A stretch of DNA of 64,000 nt from Zygnema cylindricum (GCA_037447655.1 JBBHKE010002445.1:555481-619480); one strand, 5' to 3'; positions 1-12,232 are shown, counted from the first letter of the stretch. The notes: generated from the letters alone by a model not told the origin. Program-made: numbers and translations.

Positions 1-2
1 TT

Positions 3-1320
3 CGGGCTCAACATCCTTTGGAGCTTGTCCACGTTGATCTATGTGGACAAATTAAGCCGGAAAGCCTTGGAGGAAATCGATATATTATGGTCATCGTTGA
101 TGATTACTCGAGATTTTTGTGGGTTCGATTATTGAAGAGGAAATCGGATGCTCTTCAAACTTTTATTGAGTGGCATGCATTTGCCGAAAGACAATGCGAA
201 CGGAAGTTGAAAGCCATTCGTTCGGATAATGGAGGCGAATTTATTGCATTTGAGAGGTATAGTTAGGAGAAAGGAATTACCCAACCATTTACTTCACCTT
301 ATTCTCCGGAATCAAATGGAGTTGCCGAAAGGAAAAATAGGACCTTACAAGAAATGGTGAGGGCGATGGTGCATTCGGCCGGTCAAAGTATCTCATTATG
401 GGGAGATGCCATCCTCACGGCCAATTACATTTGTAATCGGAGACTAACTTCGGTTTCCGGTGACAAAACACCATTCGAATTACTTTATGGGCGAAAACCG
501 GCTCTCCATCATCTCCGAATTTGGGGATGTCGTGCTACGGTGTATGTGGATCAAGTGAAAAGGAATGGGAAATTTGCGGCTAGAAGTTGGCCCGGAATTT
601 TCGTGAGCTATAGCACGAAAGGAAATCTTTATCGTGTATTTGATCCTGTTCGTCGTATTGTGGAAGAATCCCGAAATGTTAATTTTCATGAAGGCTTAAA
701 ATCGGTTATCGAAAAATCGTCGGAATTGAAGAAAAATCTTGATTTTTATGAGGTAGGCGATGTTACCAATTTCCCAGAAATTGAGGATTCGGATTCGGAT
801 GAGGAGCCGAAACCCATTGTCAACATCAAGAAGGGAAAATCAAATGTTGATTCACGATCGGAGAAATTGGACATTGACATTGATTTTCGGAGTAATGTGA
901 GCCGAAATTCCAAAATGTCGACGGAAAGTCAAAAATCTTCGAGTTCAATCGAATGTGGACGAGGAGGAGAAGATTGTGGAACAAGTTCCGGTCCTTAGAC
1001 GGAGTACTGGAGAAAAGCGAGGAAAGAAACCGAATCGGCTTTCTTATGACAAAATTGGTGGAGAGAATTCCAATTCCCATTATTTCGTCTCCGATGCGAA
1101 GGAGACGGAATTCCTTTTATAGCAATTAATGTGCGAGAATTTGGCCGGCGATCCTCAATCATACGCGGAGGCAAGAAACTCGTGTGATTGGGAAACGAAG
1201 TGGAAGCCGGCATGGGAGAAGGAGTATAAATCAATGTGGAAAATCGGACATTTGAGGAAGTAAAATTACCGGAAGGAAAGAAAGCGATTGACGCGAAATG
1301 GGTCTTCAAAACAAAGTCCA
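3..1320 (+). pseudogene. Ty1/copia pol fragment: integrase core to start of RT
   Basis: The fragment enters the window mid-gene. The integrase catalytic acidic residues are visible: D in LVHVDLCG near 35, D in SDNGGEF near 225, and E in NGVAERKNRT near 320. The integrase C-terminal region follows (GCRATVYVDQVKR, WPGIFVSYS, GNLYRVFDP), then an acidic, serine-rich linker around 720-960. One in-frame TAG at 264-266 interrupts the integrase. A frameshift near 940-960 is needed to continue into the linker, and a weak start of the RT domain follows (SYAEARNSCDW, then KKAIDAKWVFKTK in another frame near 1280). It cannot make a complete protein. The family assignment is firm from the integrase motif order; no flanking LTR is visible. 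Confidence 0.88.
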
Positions 1321-1349
1321 CTCGCTGGATGAGTCCAGTTTTACGAAGT

Positions 1350-1640
1350 AGTTTCCAAAGCTCCGCACACCCATTGGTCATTTTCAGTATATGGTCTTTT
1401 ATTTGTATTAACTAATGCACCGACGACATTCCAGCATGTCATGAACAATATGTTTAGACCGTTCTTCGGCAAGTTTTGAAAACTTTTGGGCAGGTTTATC
1501 CGTACCTAAATGATATCCTTACCTTTTTGTTAGCCAGGTTTATCTGTTCTTAGATGATATCCTTATATTTTTGTTGGATCCGGTACCTTCACGAGAACCA
1601 TGTTCGACAATTTTTTCAAAATGAATAATTTTATGAAATG
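1350..1640 (+). pseudogene. Ty3/gypsy reverse transcriptase fragment
   Basis: A frame with LTNAPTTFQHVMNNMFRPFFGKF (1405-1475), read across shifts, is the palm region of a gypsy-type RT and not copia. The following Y-L-D-D stretch is present twice because of a 44-bp tandem duplication (1491-1534 and 1535-1578), each copy encoding a degraded form of the catalytic loop. Stops and frameshifts are dense. It directly follows the copia fragment, so two unrelated retroelement relics are joined near 1320-1350. No element boundary is recognisable. Confidence 0.7.
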
Positions 1641-2760
1641 CAAAGATGAGGTCATTTTGTCTCATAATTAAGATTTAAATTTTAATTATTCAGACGAGGA
1701 AGAAAAATTAACCATTCATACACTCTAGAGGTTATATCTGAACTTAAATAATTGATGTCGCAAATGGAAAATTTATAAAAAAATAATGATTGACATCTTG
1801 AGAATAAAAAAATATGGGAAACAGACATTGGAATATGGCATGTCACACATTAACATTAAAAAAAGAGAGTGAGAAAGAGAGAGAGAGACTTGAAGATGTC
1901 GGAAACAAAATATGTTTTTTCCACTTTTATAGGAAACGTGTATTCTTTTACTGGAAGGTTTAGGATCATCTTACACATCATTTGGAAGCCTAAATCCACA
2001 CTTGGTAGATATTTCTTTTTCGACCTTTTCGTGCGCCAATTTCGTTTCTGACTCACTTTTGAAATGTGGATCGTCCACTTTATTGGATCCGCCACCTGTC
2101 ATGACCTCATTGGTTCGGGATTTTATACCGGAATTTGCGCCAACATTTTCAAAAAGACATTTTACTGTGCGACGTCCTATAGACGAATAGCATTCCAGAA
2201 TAAAAAGAAGGAAAAAGATAACGATACGACAAAACGTTTTGCGGATTGTCAGAGACATGGTTTCGGTGCAGAGGAGAGAGGGAAGAGAGATGGAAGAGAG
2301 AGATATAGAAAGCATAATATCTAAAAGTTACGTAACGAATAAAAAAAAGGAAGGACCCTTTTTTGTCATAAACGTACAAAAATAATATCGTCGGAACAAA
2401 CGTACACATAAAGTACGTACTTAAAGAAAGTACAAACGTTTGGTTAGGTCATGAACTGTTTGTGTCAGCTGTTCCGACAAATGTACAAACTGCAGAAAAA
2501 CGACAAACAGCCTGTAGCTGAGAGTCGAAAACATCGTCTCAGAGCCTTTTGCTTTGCCCTAGTGGCAGATGTCAGAATCAGGTGCCAGATCCGTACACAA
2601 TCCGTACCCGAGCCATACCCGGGCGGCCGCGTAGGATCTCGAACGGATTCGGGTGCCAGATTTTGGGGGGCGGAGGGTGATACATAAAAAAAACAAAAAT
2701 CGGGTACGGCCGGGTAACCAAAAAGTGAAAAAAAAATGAAGGTTTGGTAGGTACTTACTA
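1641..2760. other. unassigned AT-rich interval
   Basis: There is a short GA microsatellite at about 1862-1888 and GTAC-rich sequence. A minus-strand ORF at 1971-2315 contains a hydrophilic stretch (2000-2150) that I do not recognise. Nothing here supports a confident gene call. Confidence 0.4.
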
Positions 2761-3010
2761 CACCGCCAATCGCTATTAGAGTAAATAACGCTAATTCGGT
2801 GCCCTTTTACAAAAAAATTAAACCTGAAATACAATCCATAATTCTATTTTTTCCTTAACACCTTTTATGGCTCTTTTTATAATTAGCGTTAATAAAGAAA
2901 GTACACTGCGATGTTTATAGTGTGCTGTACGGACATTGTTTGTCCGTACCAAAATGTACTTTTTGAAATAAAAATGTACAAAAAGTCATATAATGTAATG
3001 ATGTACACTT
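2761..3010 (+). repeat. TA-MITE, left end and body
   Basis: It starts with CACCGCCAATCGCTATTAG directly after a TA dinucleotide (2759-2760). The body (AATTCGGTGCCC, AATACAATCCATAATTCTAT, then TTAGCGTTAATA and a GTACACT-rich segment) recurs at 33093-33260 and in both arms of the inverted repeat at 4147-5066. The right terminus is not recognisable; I place the end approximately. Confidence 0.7.
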
Positions 3011-3189
3011 TATTACATAATGTGAGATGGAAAAACCATCAAAGTACAAAGGGGGTAAAAAAAATAAATAGAACATTTAAAGACTACAAGAGCCAGTAGC
3101 TAGGAAAACAAAACAAAACAAAACAAACAAATGAGGAAAAACAAAAGCAACTAGGCTAACTAGCAAGACTAAACGAAAAACCAAAGATG

Positions 3190-4146
3190 ACTAGACAAAA
3201 GAGGAAAAACCCACTCTATATGATTCCCCACAACCCCAGCCAACTAAATTCCACACCCCCGAAGATCGTGGATGTGGACTAGATCTCGTGGAGGAAGGTC
3301 GGGAGGCTTCGCCTATCGTCCCCCACCGTGTTTCGACGGAGAAGGGCCGCAGCTTGCGCTCGTTGAAGGGCGACCGATACACGTTGCCGATAAAAAGCAA
3401 CCAGAAGGCTTGGGTGAGGGCTCCCTAGAATCAGAAGCTCTCTTAGCACAGTTGCGAAGAAAATCATCGAAAGACTTTTCCAAAGAACCAAAAATCTCTA
3501 CGGCAAATGGGACGAACTGGTCCGCCGGGTCTCGGTGAGCGTAATCCCTTTCTTTAGAAGCCGTTGCGTCCCGAGCCACCACACCTGAATGCACCGCCGC
3601 GCGAGAAGAAATGTGGGTCCCCGTCGGATCAGTAAGAACCACATCACCCAAAGTCCACCCAGTCCCATGGAGGAAAACCAAGTCAACCCGAGGGCTTCGG
3701 AGGCCACTAGATTGGGGACGAGGAGGTAAGATATGAGAAACCTCGAGCTTCACAATGTAGCCTGCTTCAACACCAATCGCAGCAACCGCATCACGAACCA
3801 AATCATGCGCGACGGTACGTTCACCCCCCCCGCGAACAACAAAGTAAATGGATGTCGTCGAAGTCAATAGGTTGGTTGCAAACACAGTTGGGGCGCCCAA
3901 GAAGCGGAGGGTGAGGCAAAACCCAAACGAAGGCGGATAGCAGAGGTGAACTGGTCAGACGTTATACGAAGGGTCGAAAAATTGGGTGTTGCCTGTAACC
4001 ACGCACCGACTCCCGGCCCAGAACACGAACGTAAATGAGCACGCGATTGAGTAAAAGGTAGCGCGTTCAATAAATCATGGAATTCAGCGACTGCCAACTG
4101 CTCGGATATGCGTTGCTGCACATGGTAGTTATTGTCAACAATAAAA
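3190..4146 (-). pseudogene. C-terminal part of a LINE-type RT protein with restriction-like endonuclease motifs
   Basis: Read on the minus strand, the block starts with RSCSGPGVGAWLQATP and a conserved IRLRLGF strand (about 4080-3900). A Cys/His-rich segment (frame-shifted CVCN...DIHLLCC, about 3895-3830) follows, then a 195-residue ORF (3313-3900). That ORF contains an AHDLVRDA helix, R..VDLVF, GDVVLTDP, SKERDY and VPFAVEIFG, an order resembling a PD-(D/E)XK fold. The tail FYRQRVSVALQRAQ lies in a third frame (3279-3491). From family knowledge, this arrangement follows the RT domain in non-LTR retroelements with a restriction-like endonuclease. At least two frameshifts are needed and no RT domain precedes it, because the inverted repeat at 4147 cuts it off. 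The domain name is inference from remembered family patterns. Confidence 0.5.
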
Positions 4147-5066
4147 GACGGGAACTGTATTTTGGGTTGTCCTGAATAATAAATACCCGCCCTTTCGATG
4201 TCTACAATAATATGTGTACCCGTACAAAATCTGACAATTCGTACGCCGTCGCGCTGTTCACACGGTCGACGGATGAACATATGAGAACGTGATTTTTGTC
4301 GACGAGTTTTCGTCGCTTTCTTCCAGTACACATTCACATGTGTGCACAATAATGTTAAGTGTCTTTTTATGCCTTTGTAATTCAAAAAGTACCACTTCGT
4401 ACGGAAATATTATGTACGTACGCCACACTATTTCCATCGAAGTGTACTTTCAGTATTAACGCTAATTGAAAAAAAACCCTCATTAGAATAATGGAAAAAA
4501 CATAATTATGGATTGTATTTCGGTTTTTTTTTTTGAAAAAAGGGCACCGAGTTGGCATTATATACTCTAAAAGCGATTGACGGTGTACAATCCATAATTC
4601 TATTTTTTCCATTATTCTAATTAGGGTTTTTTTTTCAATTAGCGTTAATATTGAAAGTACACTTCGATGGAAATAGTGTGGCGTACGGACATAATATTTC
4701 CCTACAAAGTGGTACATTTTGAATTACAAAGGCATAAAAAGACACTTAACATTATTGCGCACACATGTGAATGTGTACTGGAAGAAAGCGACACAAACTC
4801 GTCGACAAAAATCACGTTCTCATATGTTCATCCGTCGACCATGTGAACAGCGCGACGACGTATCAATTGTCAGATTTTGTACGGATACACATATTACAGT
4901 AGACATCAAAAGGGCGGGTATTTATAATTCAGGACAACCCAAATTTCAGTTAGGGATTAATTAGTATATATTTTTTTTTTCAAAAAAAACATTTACCGAT
5001 TAGTGTTAATAACACTAATTTTTTTTTACGCTATTTATCCCGTTACTCTAATAGCGATTGACGGTG
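4147..5066. repeat. large inverted repeat made of two opposed TA-MITE copies
   Basis: The left arm (4147-4478) and right arm (about 4589-4947) are inverted copies about 330-350 bp long and roughly 90% identical. Both carry the same passenger frame (MNYKGIKRHLTLL) read outward from the centre. The left copy ends at 4583 with CGATTGACGGTG followed by TA. The right copy ends at 5066 with AGCGATTGACGGTG, followed by AA instead of TA. The right copy lacks its first ~60 bp, so the two insertions are almost back to back. The passenger frames are probably not proteins. Confidence 0.8.
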
Positions 5067-5129
5067 AACTGTATTGTACAGAACTGTACTGTACGGTACA
5101 GTAGTGTCCATACATTACACACCAAAAAA

Positions 5130-6580
5130 AAAGTGAATAAAAAAGAGTCCGATTCGGGTATCTGAAATTTTGACTTTTGCGACCGTGCTACAAGATACAA
5201 TAGTTTCTGTATACTGGTATAGTCCTTTGGTCCTTCCGTTTTTTTTGGCCCTTTGACATAGGGTTTGTCCCCATGTACTTGTAACTTAGCGAACTTACTT
5301 TGCTTTTAACGCGGATCCGCCGGATCCGGTTTTCAAGTGTCCCTATGTTTGTAAGGACGAAATCGTAACTTACGCATGTGACGATTGTATACGTCAACAA
5401 TACCTATGACGGATGTTAACGTCTACAATCTGTGGTCGCACTATTTTTTTTGGAACTGCTTGTGACGTCGCATGTCTTACCGTGTCATTGTAGACGTAGC
5501 GCATTCCAACCTGTGCCGTTTCACGGTTGAAGACGGGGCGCTTTGCCTTTGCCATTCCTGTTCGATCGACGTGAAATGGCATCTGAATTTGAAGACCCCT
5601 GCAAAAAATAAATCCGTACTGGACGAAAACGGACAAATCCAAACAAATTGTGTACTTTTCTTTGTCGTATTGGAATGCAAACAGACAAAAAATAGCGAAT
5701 TCTGTACTTTTATTTGTCCTTAGAAATCATATGAAAACTTTCGAATATTTCGACACGTGCGAATATATGTTCCTATTTGTTTATAGAAAATCCCTAGTTT
5801 TAAAACACATCGCGCACGTGTTTTAAAGATAAGGTTGAAGATGACGCTTTTTGTCGTCAAACTGGGTCGAAAAACACAAGACGACAAATTTTGTACATCG
5901 TAAGTTCGAGGATGACGCAAATGTACTCTACAAATTTGCGATTCCTTCGTACGATTGGAACTTAGGCAGTACAGCGCTAAGTTTTACAGCAAAACGACAA
6001 AAAAAAACCCATACTTATGCACATGGGGATATACCCATATATTCGATTGGTAGGTTGAAAGTTGTTATCGGCCGTCACAGATCTGTCACGCGGCCGGCTA
6101 ATTTGTCTTTACATTAAGCGTGCGGCCTTGGCTGGTTTGGAGTCACTATGTTTATAGATTTGTTTCGTAGATTCCTGGTCTCCGCGAAGATTCGGTTTTG
6201 AGACGACATATATTCGATTATTGTCGTCGTGCTAGATGTAATCTGTACTGACGATGCTATATTTCCATGTTGAAGTTAATACAATGCCAAAGTGCGTAGT
6301 TAACTTCGTCGTCGTGACACCAGAGAAGAACAACATTATTGCAAATATCGCAATGGAAGAACCATATGGGTACAAAGGAAGAACGAAAGAAAAAAAACAC
6401 TTAAAAGACTACAAATGTCAAAAGAAAATTGGAAAGGGGAAAAAATTGTTTGTCACATCTCGATAAGCTTAAACTCGTTTCTTCAAATCTAATGCATCTC
6501 AAGACAAAAATACTATATGCAATATTGTATAAGAATAAGTGACTAACCCAGTTAGATTGGTGGGGTACCACATCACGGGG
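5130..6580 (+). repeat. dispersed repeat, inverted partner at 31590-32400
   Basis: Two blocks match the reverse complement of the later copy. The first is 5140-5225 (including the ACTATTGTATCTTGTAGCA complement) and the second 6050-6580 (including CAATGGAAGAACCATATG and GGTACCACATCACG). The sequence between about 5230 and 6050 is absent from the partner. Related words also occur at 3000-3090. No coding region is recognisable; a MITE or decayed transposon is possible. Confidence 0.65.
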
Positions 6581-7210
6581 TCAGCCAGACATCGTGAAAG
6601 AAAACCAAGTCAACACGGGGACGTCAAATACCCCTAGGTTCGGTGTGTGCGAGAAACCTCCCGTTTCATAACGTATCTTTATTCAGTCCTAATAGTTGCA
6701 ATCGCATTTCACACAAGATCATAGCTATAGTTCATCCCCCTTTGTGTGAGCCATGAGTAGATGAGCCCTTTCGACATCAACATGATTGATGAATACCGAA
6801 AGATACTTCTTTATAAGTGGCCGGCTGTATTTAGACAACACATGGGACGTGTCTAAGCGTAAAACAAGTGTCATCAAAATCATTGCGGTTGGCAATCGCG
6901 CACCAACCCTAGGGCCTTAACTCAAACGCGAATTAACACCCGCTTGAGCATAAGGCAGCACCACTATGGGCATTCAAAAGTCGGCGACAAGTAATTACTT
7001 TACAACATGTTGTTGCACCTGAATGTTTGCTTGCAATGAGGGATGCAAAAGGCGAGACCTAAAATTGGTCTTCGAGTGGCAAAAGTGCACAAGATGAGAG
7101 GATAGTCCAGTGAAATGATAACAGACATCCCCCCATCTTAGGGACAACGCGTTATAATCAATACATTTCTTACAAATAGATGAGAAGCCACCAAAGGCCG
7201 ACTAGCTAAA
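6540..7210 (-). pseudogene. second, more decayed LINE-type endonuclease relic
   Basis: Shared words with 3650-4130 occur in the same order: GAAAACCAAGTCAAC, GAGAAACCTC, the AATCGCA/ACGAACC region, GGTTGGCAATCGC and the TTGTTGCACCTGAATGTT region. No open frame remains. It overlaps the end of the dispersed repeat, as the first LINE relic does, so this tail may be part of the same mobile unit. Confidence 0.4.
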
Positions 7211-7750
7211 GATGTCTTTGACGCGACTTAGACACGATAGTCATATAAAAAACACCACGCAAAACCGAGACCCTCGCTCGTTGATACTATTTGATCAATT
7301 TCCCCATGTCTACCGAAGTGATGCAAGACATAAAAAAAATGGCTCTAGTAGTCCCGAAATAAGGATAAAGACAAATTCATCCGCGGTAAAACACACCTAC
7401 ATTTAAAACGTAATCGAACAAAACGATTTCTCAAAGTCTTAAATTTCAATTGGACCTCTGAAAGGTTAGGAAGGTCTTCGTTATGCGAGAGGGCTTCCAA
7501 CAACTCATAAAAAGAAATGGTTTTGACGAGGCAAACCGTCTTTCTAATTTCCTCCTTTGGAAAAGCAATAATAAAAACATGTAGGGAAGAGGAAGATGCA
7601 TAACAACACCTATAGACACCAAGTTATACACTTGGATGGCTCGACAGATAGTGTTGAATTTAAAATTTAGAATCGTGCGCACGCTTGTTTTTGCGCGTGT
7701 AAGCAATCACCAAGAGTATTGTAGTGGTACTATTACGGGTTAGAATGGAT
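7211..7750. other. unassigned interval
   Basis: Only short ORFs without recognisable motifs are present on either strand. Confidence 0.4.
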
Positions 7751-8026
7751 CATAGTTCAAAAGTAGGCGTTTTAATGGTAGGCCTTTGGTTGGCGCCTTT
7801 ATCGTAAGTTGTGTTATGGGCTTTTCATGTGATTTTTTTAGATCGCTACTTTGATCAGCGGCCGTTCGATCGTCATAATTTGATGTTGTAAATAAAACTT
7901 TTTGGTGCGAATGTTTTAATTGGTCCAAATAAGTCCGAATACAAAATGGGTCTTAAGGTCATATTGTATGTTTTGCATACAATAGGCATATTGTATGGGC
8001 CTACTTTCACCTACTTTTGAACTATG
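7751..8026. mobile_element. CATAG-MITE with perfect 8-bp target duplication
   Basis: The termini are inverted: CATAGTTCAAAAGTAGGCG on the left and the complement of CATAGTTCAAAAGTAGGTG on the right, 276 bp in all. GAATGGAT directly flanks both ends (7743-7750 and 8027-8034). An 8-bp duplication and short non-coding body suit a non-autonomous hAT-like element. A second family member is at 61596-61956. Confidence 0.9.
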
Positions 8027-8157
8027 GAATGGATCGACAGCTTGGGGGAGAATTACAATGATAGATGACAGTTGGAATTGGAGTAATTAACGACAGTCTG
8101 TCAATGGCATGTGAAAGGAGTAAGCCACGGGTGCACGACACCAGGTCTTTGGGGGGG

Positions 8158-8560
8158 TGTTGGTTTAGTTTCGTACGCACGTGTTTTAGCGTAGCCGTAA
8201 TAAACGTTGTCAGACGTACATAATTTGGGGGAGTAAACGATTCATTGGTTCAAGTGATTTGGCACTGAATTACTTGGAAGATCGCTTCGGAAAAAAGGAA
8301 TCCGGACGTGGAAACGTGGCTCAATTTTAATCGAGGACTACCGCGGCACTTATTGCTACACTACCAAACATTGATAAAGTACACAACGGTTTGTTTCGTC
8401 GAAGTGATCCGATTTCAGAGATTCATTTTGGTCGGCGGCAATACTACTGTAGTTATAGTTATGCGGCGTGAAGACAATGGACAAGTACTCGCAATAGTGC
8501 AGGTATCATGATCCATGTATATGTAAAATAGGCGGACGCATAATACTACAAAGAGTTCGA
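8158..8560 (+). repeat. LTR-B fragment, plus orientation
   Basis: It starts TGTTGGTTTAGTTTCGTACG directly after a polypurine run (8146-8157, CTTTGGGGGGG). It also carries the family's internal TTTGGGGGAGTAAA motif (8226-8240) and a degraded version of the family hairpin near 8279. The other LTR-B copies are in minus orientation. The 3' limit is uncertain because the copia fragment follows. Confidence 0.65.
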
Positions 8561-8562
8561 AT

Positions 8563-9948
8563 ATGAAGAAATTACGGTATATCTTCATGCGCCAAGGTAA
8601 GGGTACGTCCCATAGTTCAAAAGTGGTTGTTCAGTTCCCATCACTAATGATTCTCCTAAGTCTAGCAGCAGCGGAAGACATGGAAATACACCAGATGGAT
8701 ATTAAGACCGCCTTCCTCAATGGTGAGCTAAAGGAAGAAATCTTCATACGACAACAAGAGGGGTTTGTTGATGAAGGAGAGGAGAGCAAAGTCTGCAGAC
8801 TTATAAAGCTCTTATATGGACTGAAGCAGGCTTCTAGACAATAGAAGATGAAACTAGATGAGTTTCTCACTAGTCTGGGATATTTTTGAATCAGTTTTGA
8901 CCATTCTATTTATATGTTTGAAGATGAGAATGGTGTTATTTTCATTGCTATTTATGTGGATGATTTGCTGGTGTTAAGTAAGTGTATGGAAAAGATCAAT
9001 AAGCTAAAAGAAGGTATTAGAAGCAGATTTGGCATGAAGGATATAGGGGAGGCAAGATATATTTTGGAAATCCAAAATGAAAAGAGACAAGGGGAAAAGG
9101 ATAATCATACTTACTTAGAAAAAAACTATAGGAATTCTAGATGGAAAAGGCAAACTCTTGTACCACTCCCATGGACTTGAAGAAAGTAAGTTATGGGAGA
9201 GTAAAAGGAGGTGTGATAGGCTTAGATGATCAGATGAGTCCAGAACAAAGACAATTTATGAAGCATATTCCTTACAGGCATGTTGTAGGAAGCTTAATCT
9301 ACTTTATAAATTGTACAAGACCGGACATAGCGGCAGCAGTTGGAGTCCTCACTAGGAGTCTTGATGATCCTTGGAAAAGAGACTGGGAGGCAGCTAAGAG
9401 AGTCATGAGATATCTAGTGGGAACTAGGGATTCATGGTTGCATTTGGGAGGGGAGCACACTGACATCACTACTTAGAGTAATGCCAGTTATGGGGATGCA
9501 CCTATGAGAAGATGCACTTATGGGTGTGTGTTGTATGTGGGAGAAGGTGCTTGTTGTTGGATTAGCAAGCAACAAAAGGTGGTTGCTCAGTCCACTATGG
9601 TGGCTGAGTACATGGCCTCTTGTTTTGCTATGAAAGAGTTGATGTGGGTCAAATCTTTATTGCAAGAACTAGGGTATATGAAAGAGGGAGTGCATGAAGA
9701 GTTTTTTGATAATTAGGTTGCTTTTTAAATTGCAGCCAATCAAAAACATCATTTCAAGGCTAAACATATGTACATAAGATTAAGTTTTGTGAGGGAAAAG
9801 GTTGAAAACAAAATTGTGAATCTTGTGTGGTGATTGGGAAATGGTGGCTAATATGATGACCAAACCTGTGCCCTCTCCCAAGTTAAAACATTGTAGAGAA
9901 AAGTGTGGATTAAAAGAGAAATTGAAATAAGACTAGAAAATAACGGGA
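8563..9948 (+). pseudogene. Ty1/copia RT and RNase H fragment
   Basis: RT begins at FPSLMILLSLAAAEDMEIHQ (8632 on) and continues with DIKTAFLNGEL, LLYGLKQ and the catalytic YVDDLL (8955-8972). Then follow SLIYFINCTRPDIAAAVG (9290-9345), the RNase H-like domain (SNASYGDAP, ACCWISKQQK, AEYMAS) and the terminal KAKHMYIRLSFVREKV. Disruptions include TAG at 8842-8844 and at 9474-9476, where relatives have Trp, a TGA near 8889, further stops near 9714 and 9726, and a frameshift near 9140. The N-terminal pol and gag are missing. It runs directly into an LTR-A through a purine-rich tract ending GGGAG at 9949, so it is the 3' part of a family A element. Confidence 0.9.
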
Positions 9949-9949
9949 G

Positions 9950-10948
9950 TGTTGAAATCACTAGATTTAGGAGGTATTTTGTAGGTCTTAATAGATTAAA
10001 TGTAAAAGGAAAGCATAGGCAGTCTGCCTCCACCTCCTCCCTCTAGCCCTCAGACTTGTTGTACTCACTGAAGAAAAGTTAAGGAGGTGGAGCCATGTCT
10101 ACCTAGCTCCATTGGCGAGGCTAAAGAGTGACGTAAGTCACTCTTAACAAAAAGGTAGAGTCCGGCAGGACTCGAAACTCTGAGCGGCTGAGAGAGGCGT
10201 AGTCGTTAACACTAACCGGTCTATTGTAGGAGTTCGTTAGACTACATAGGGTTTGAATGGTATTTAAACATTGCTTAGGAACTTTAATCTTATTAAAGGA
10301 ATTACAAAAAGCACATAGAGACTAGTTGGAATATGGTGCGAACAAAACCCGCACAAAACAAATGCACCAGACATTTGTTTTAACGACTAGTATTAGAAGC
10401 CAGTTTGGATCAGATGGCACGCATCATCGTCGTGAACTTAGAATAACCGTTTTGGTGGCTTTTCAGGCGAGGCATGACGTGGCGCCACATGGCAAGATAA
10501 CATTGGTAAATGGGAGTCCCAAGTGCACGAGGACAAGTTCGAAGGAGACAGACTTCCACTCCATGACCTTGTCGTACACACGCCGTACAGAAAAGACAAC
10601 GACTATAGTGCCATTCTGTACTTTACAGTCTTTTGATTGGTTTATACATCAGTAGATAGGGGTTTTAAGAGGGGTTTAGGACTTAGAGGATTGAGGAGGA
10701 ATTCGCATCTCTCCCAATAAGCATGTATAAATATTGGCATCTTTGCCACTTCAAAACTTATGGCCTAGTTGGGCGTTTTCAGTGATTTTTTTTTGCTGAG
10801 GACTCAAGGGAGTCCAAACATCACATGTGTGCAGCCAGATTTTCTTTTGCCTGCTTGGATAGCAGTTGTCCTAGTTGAAAAGGGGTTAGTCAAAAACTAC
10901 CAAGAGGCTTCCTAAATTCTGCAGCCCAATGGGAGACACAAAATTGCA
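9950..10948 (+). repeat. LTR-A, 3' LTR of the preceding copia fragment (999 bp)
   Basis: It starts TGTTGAAATCAC after the polypurine tract and ends ACAAAATTGCA. Inside are a perfect 7-bp hairpin GAGTGACGTAAGTCACTC (10126-10143), an antisense tRNA-like segment with a B-box-like GTTTCGAGTCC (complement of 10168-10178), a GACGTGGCGCCAC element near 10470, and a TATA-like TATAAATA near 10727. The ends align with the 988-bp LTR at 16632-17619. No target duplication can be scored because the 5' LTR is missing. Confidence 0.85.
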
Positions 10949-12232
10949 AAAAGTTCTCAAAGGTAACAATTTAGGGTTTGAAAAGGTTTGAGTCATTTAT
11001 GGAATCCTGTGCTCTTGAAGGAGTAAAGTATTCCACTTTCCTTCTCCTCCATTACCAAATTTCCCATTTTCCACTACATCATGATCTTTTACTTTTGTAA
11101 TCCTCACATCCTCACCCTTCATGGCTTCAAGCCCTCCCTTTACACATGAATCATTGCTAGGAGAAGGCATGTTTGTTTGGCCTCTAGGTACTTGGAGTGA
11201 GATTCAGCAGTGGCTACACTACCCACCTCGCCTGAGTTCTTAGGAATTAAGCACGCCCCACTTCTAACAAGCGGCCGTTCGCAGTGTGGTCACTTATTTT
11301 CTCTCCAATTCCCTACCACTTCACATTGTGGTTCAACCTTCACGGGTCAGAGCACCCTCGTCGGTCACGCCAGTCGATTTTCCAGTGAGCAAGCTTCTCG
11401 GTTTCTAACCAAAGCTTTGATAACATATGTAACAGGATTTCCTACCTCTCAAAAAATCCAATTACTACAACCATTCTCAATCACACATTCCATCTATTGG
11501 AAAATACACATTCATATTGAAACACTCATATTAAGGATCAACATTTAATTAGAAGTAGCTCTTTTGTCCGCATAACATATAGCTTGATCTCTTGTCCTTT
11601 TGCCTCAACCTTTCGTTTAAAGTCTATTTCCTCTTCACTCCTCACTTAAGTATTTCCCCTTCTTAACTACTAAAATGCTAATAGTTAGTGAGAGATTTTA
11701 GTGCAAAAATACCATTGCTCAAATTTGGTGTTATTTGCTCAGGACTAAGATTCGTCAAGAATTTTCACAAACTTTTCCCAAAGTAAAAGATGCCTATTTT
11801 TCATTTCGACATCACCATTTATCCATCGTCGCCATAGACTAGCCAAACTAGAGTCAACACTCCGCTAAATAGGCTTTTTTTAAGGCCAATCATTGATCAG
11901 CAAGGATTCAGACTGGCCAATGCAAAAACGTGGAAAATCTCTGACTAACTACGAAGCATTTCTAACCAATAAATTGCTACCTTTCACTACGTAACATTTA
12001 TGTGCAAAAATACACTCAAATTGAAACGCGACTTCACACGTTCGCACGTCACAAATTTCACACGCGAAACTACCTACGTAACTTACAAAACTTGGCTCAT
12101 GATGTTTCCTACTAAAAATCGTACAAAAAGAAACATCATGCGTACCAAATGCTTATTAGTACTTTATCGAACGTACGCCAGAAAATCCGCTACTAATTTG
12201 ACCTTTAACCCGCTATAACGAACACTCATTTG
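10949..12232. other. unassigned interval
   Basis: There are several short ORFs (for example 11210-11548 plus) with no recognisable motif and no LTR or TIR signature. It may contain decayed retroelement sequence. Confidence 0.35.

Noticed and set aside
3864-4385. Protein gene shared by 3864-4385 (minus) and 4719-4964 (plus)
   Set aside because: The similarity comes from the inverted MITE arms; the minus ORF fuses MITE sequence with the LINE relic by chance.
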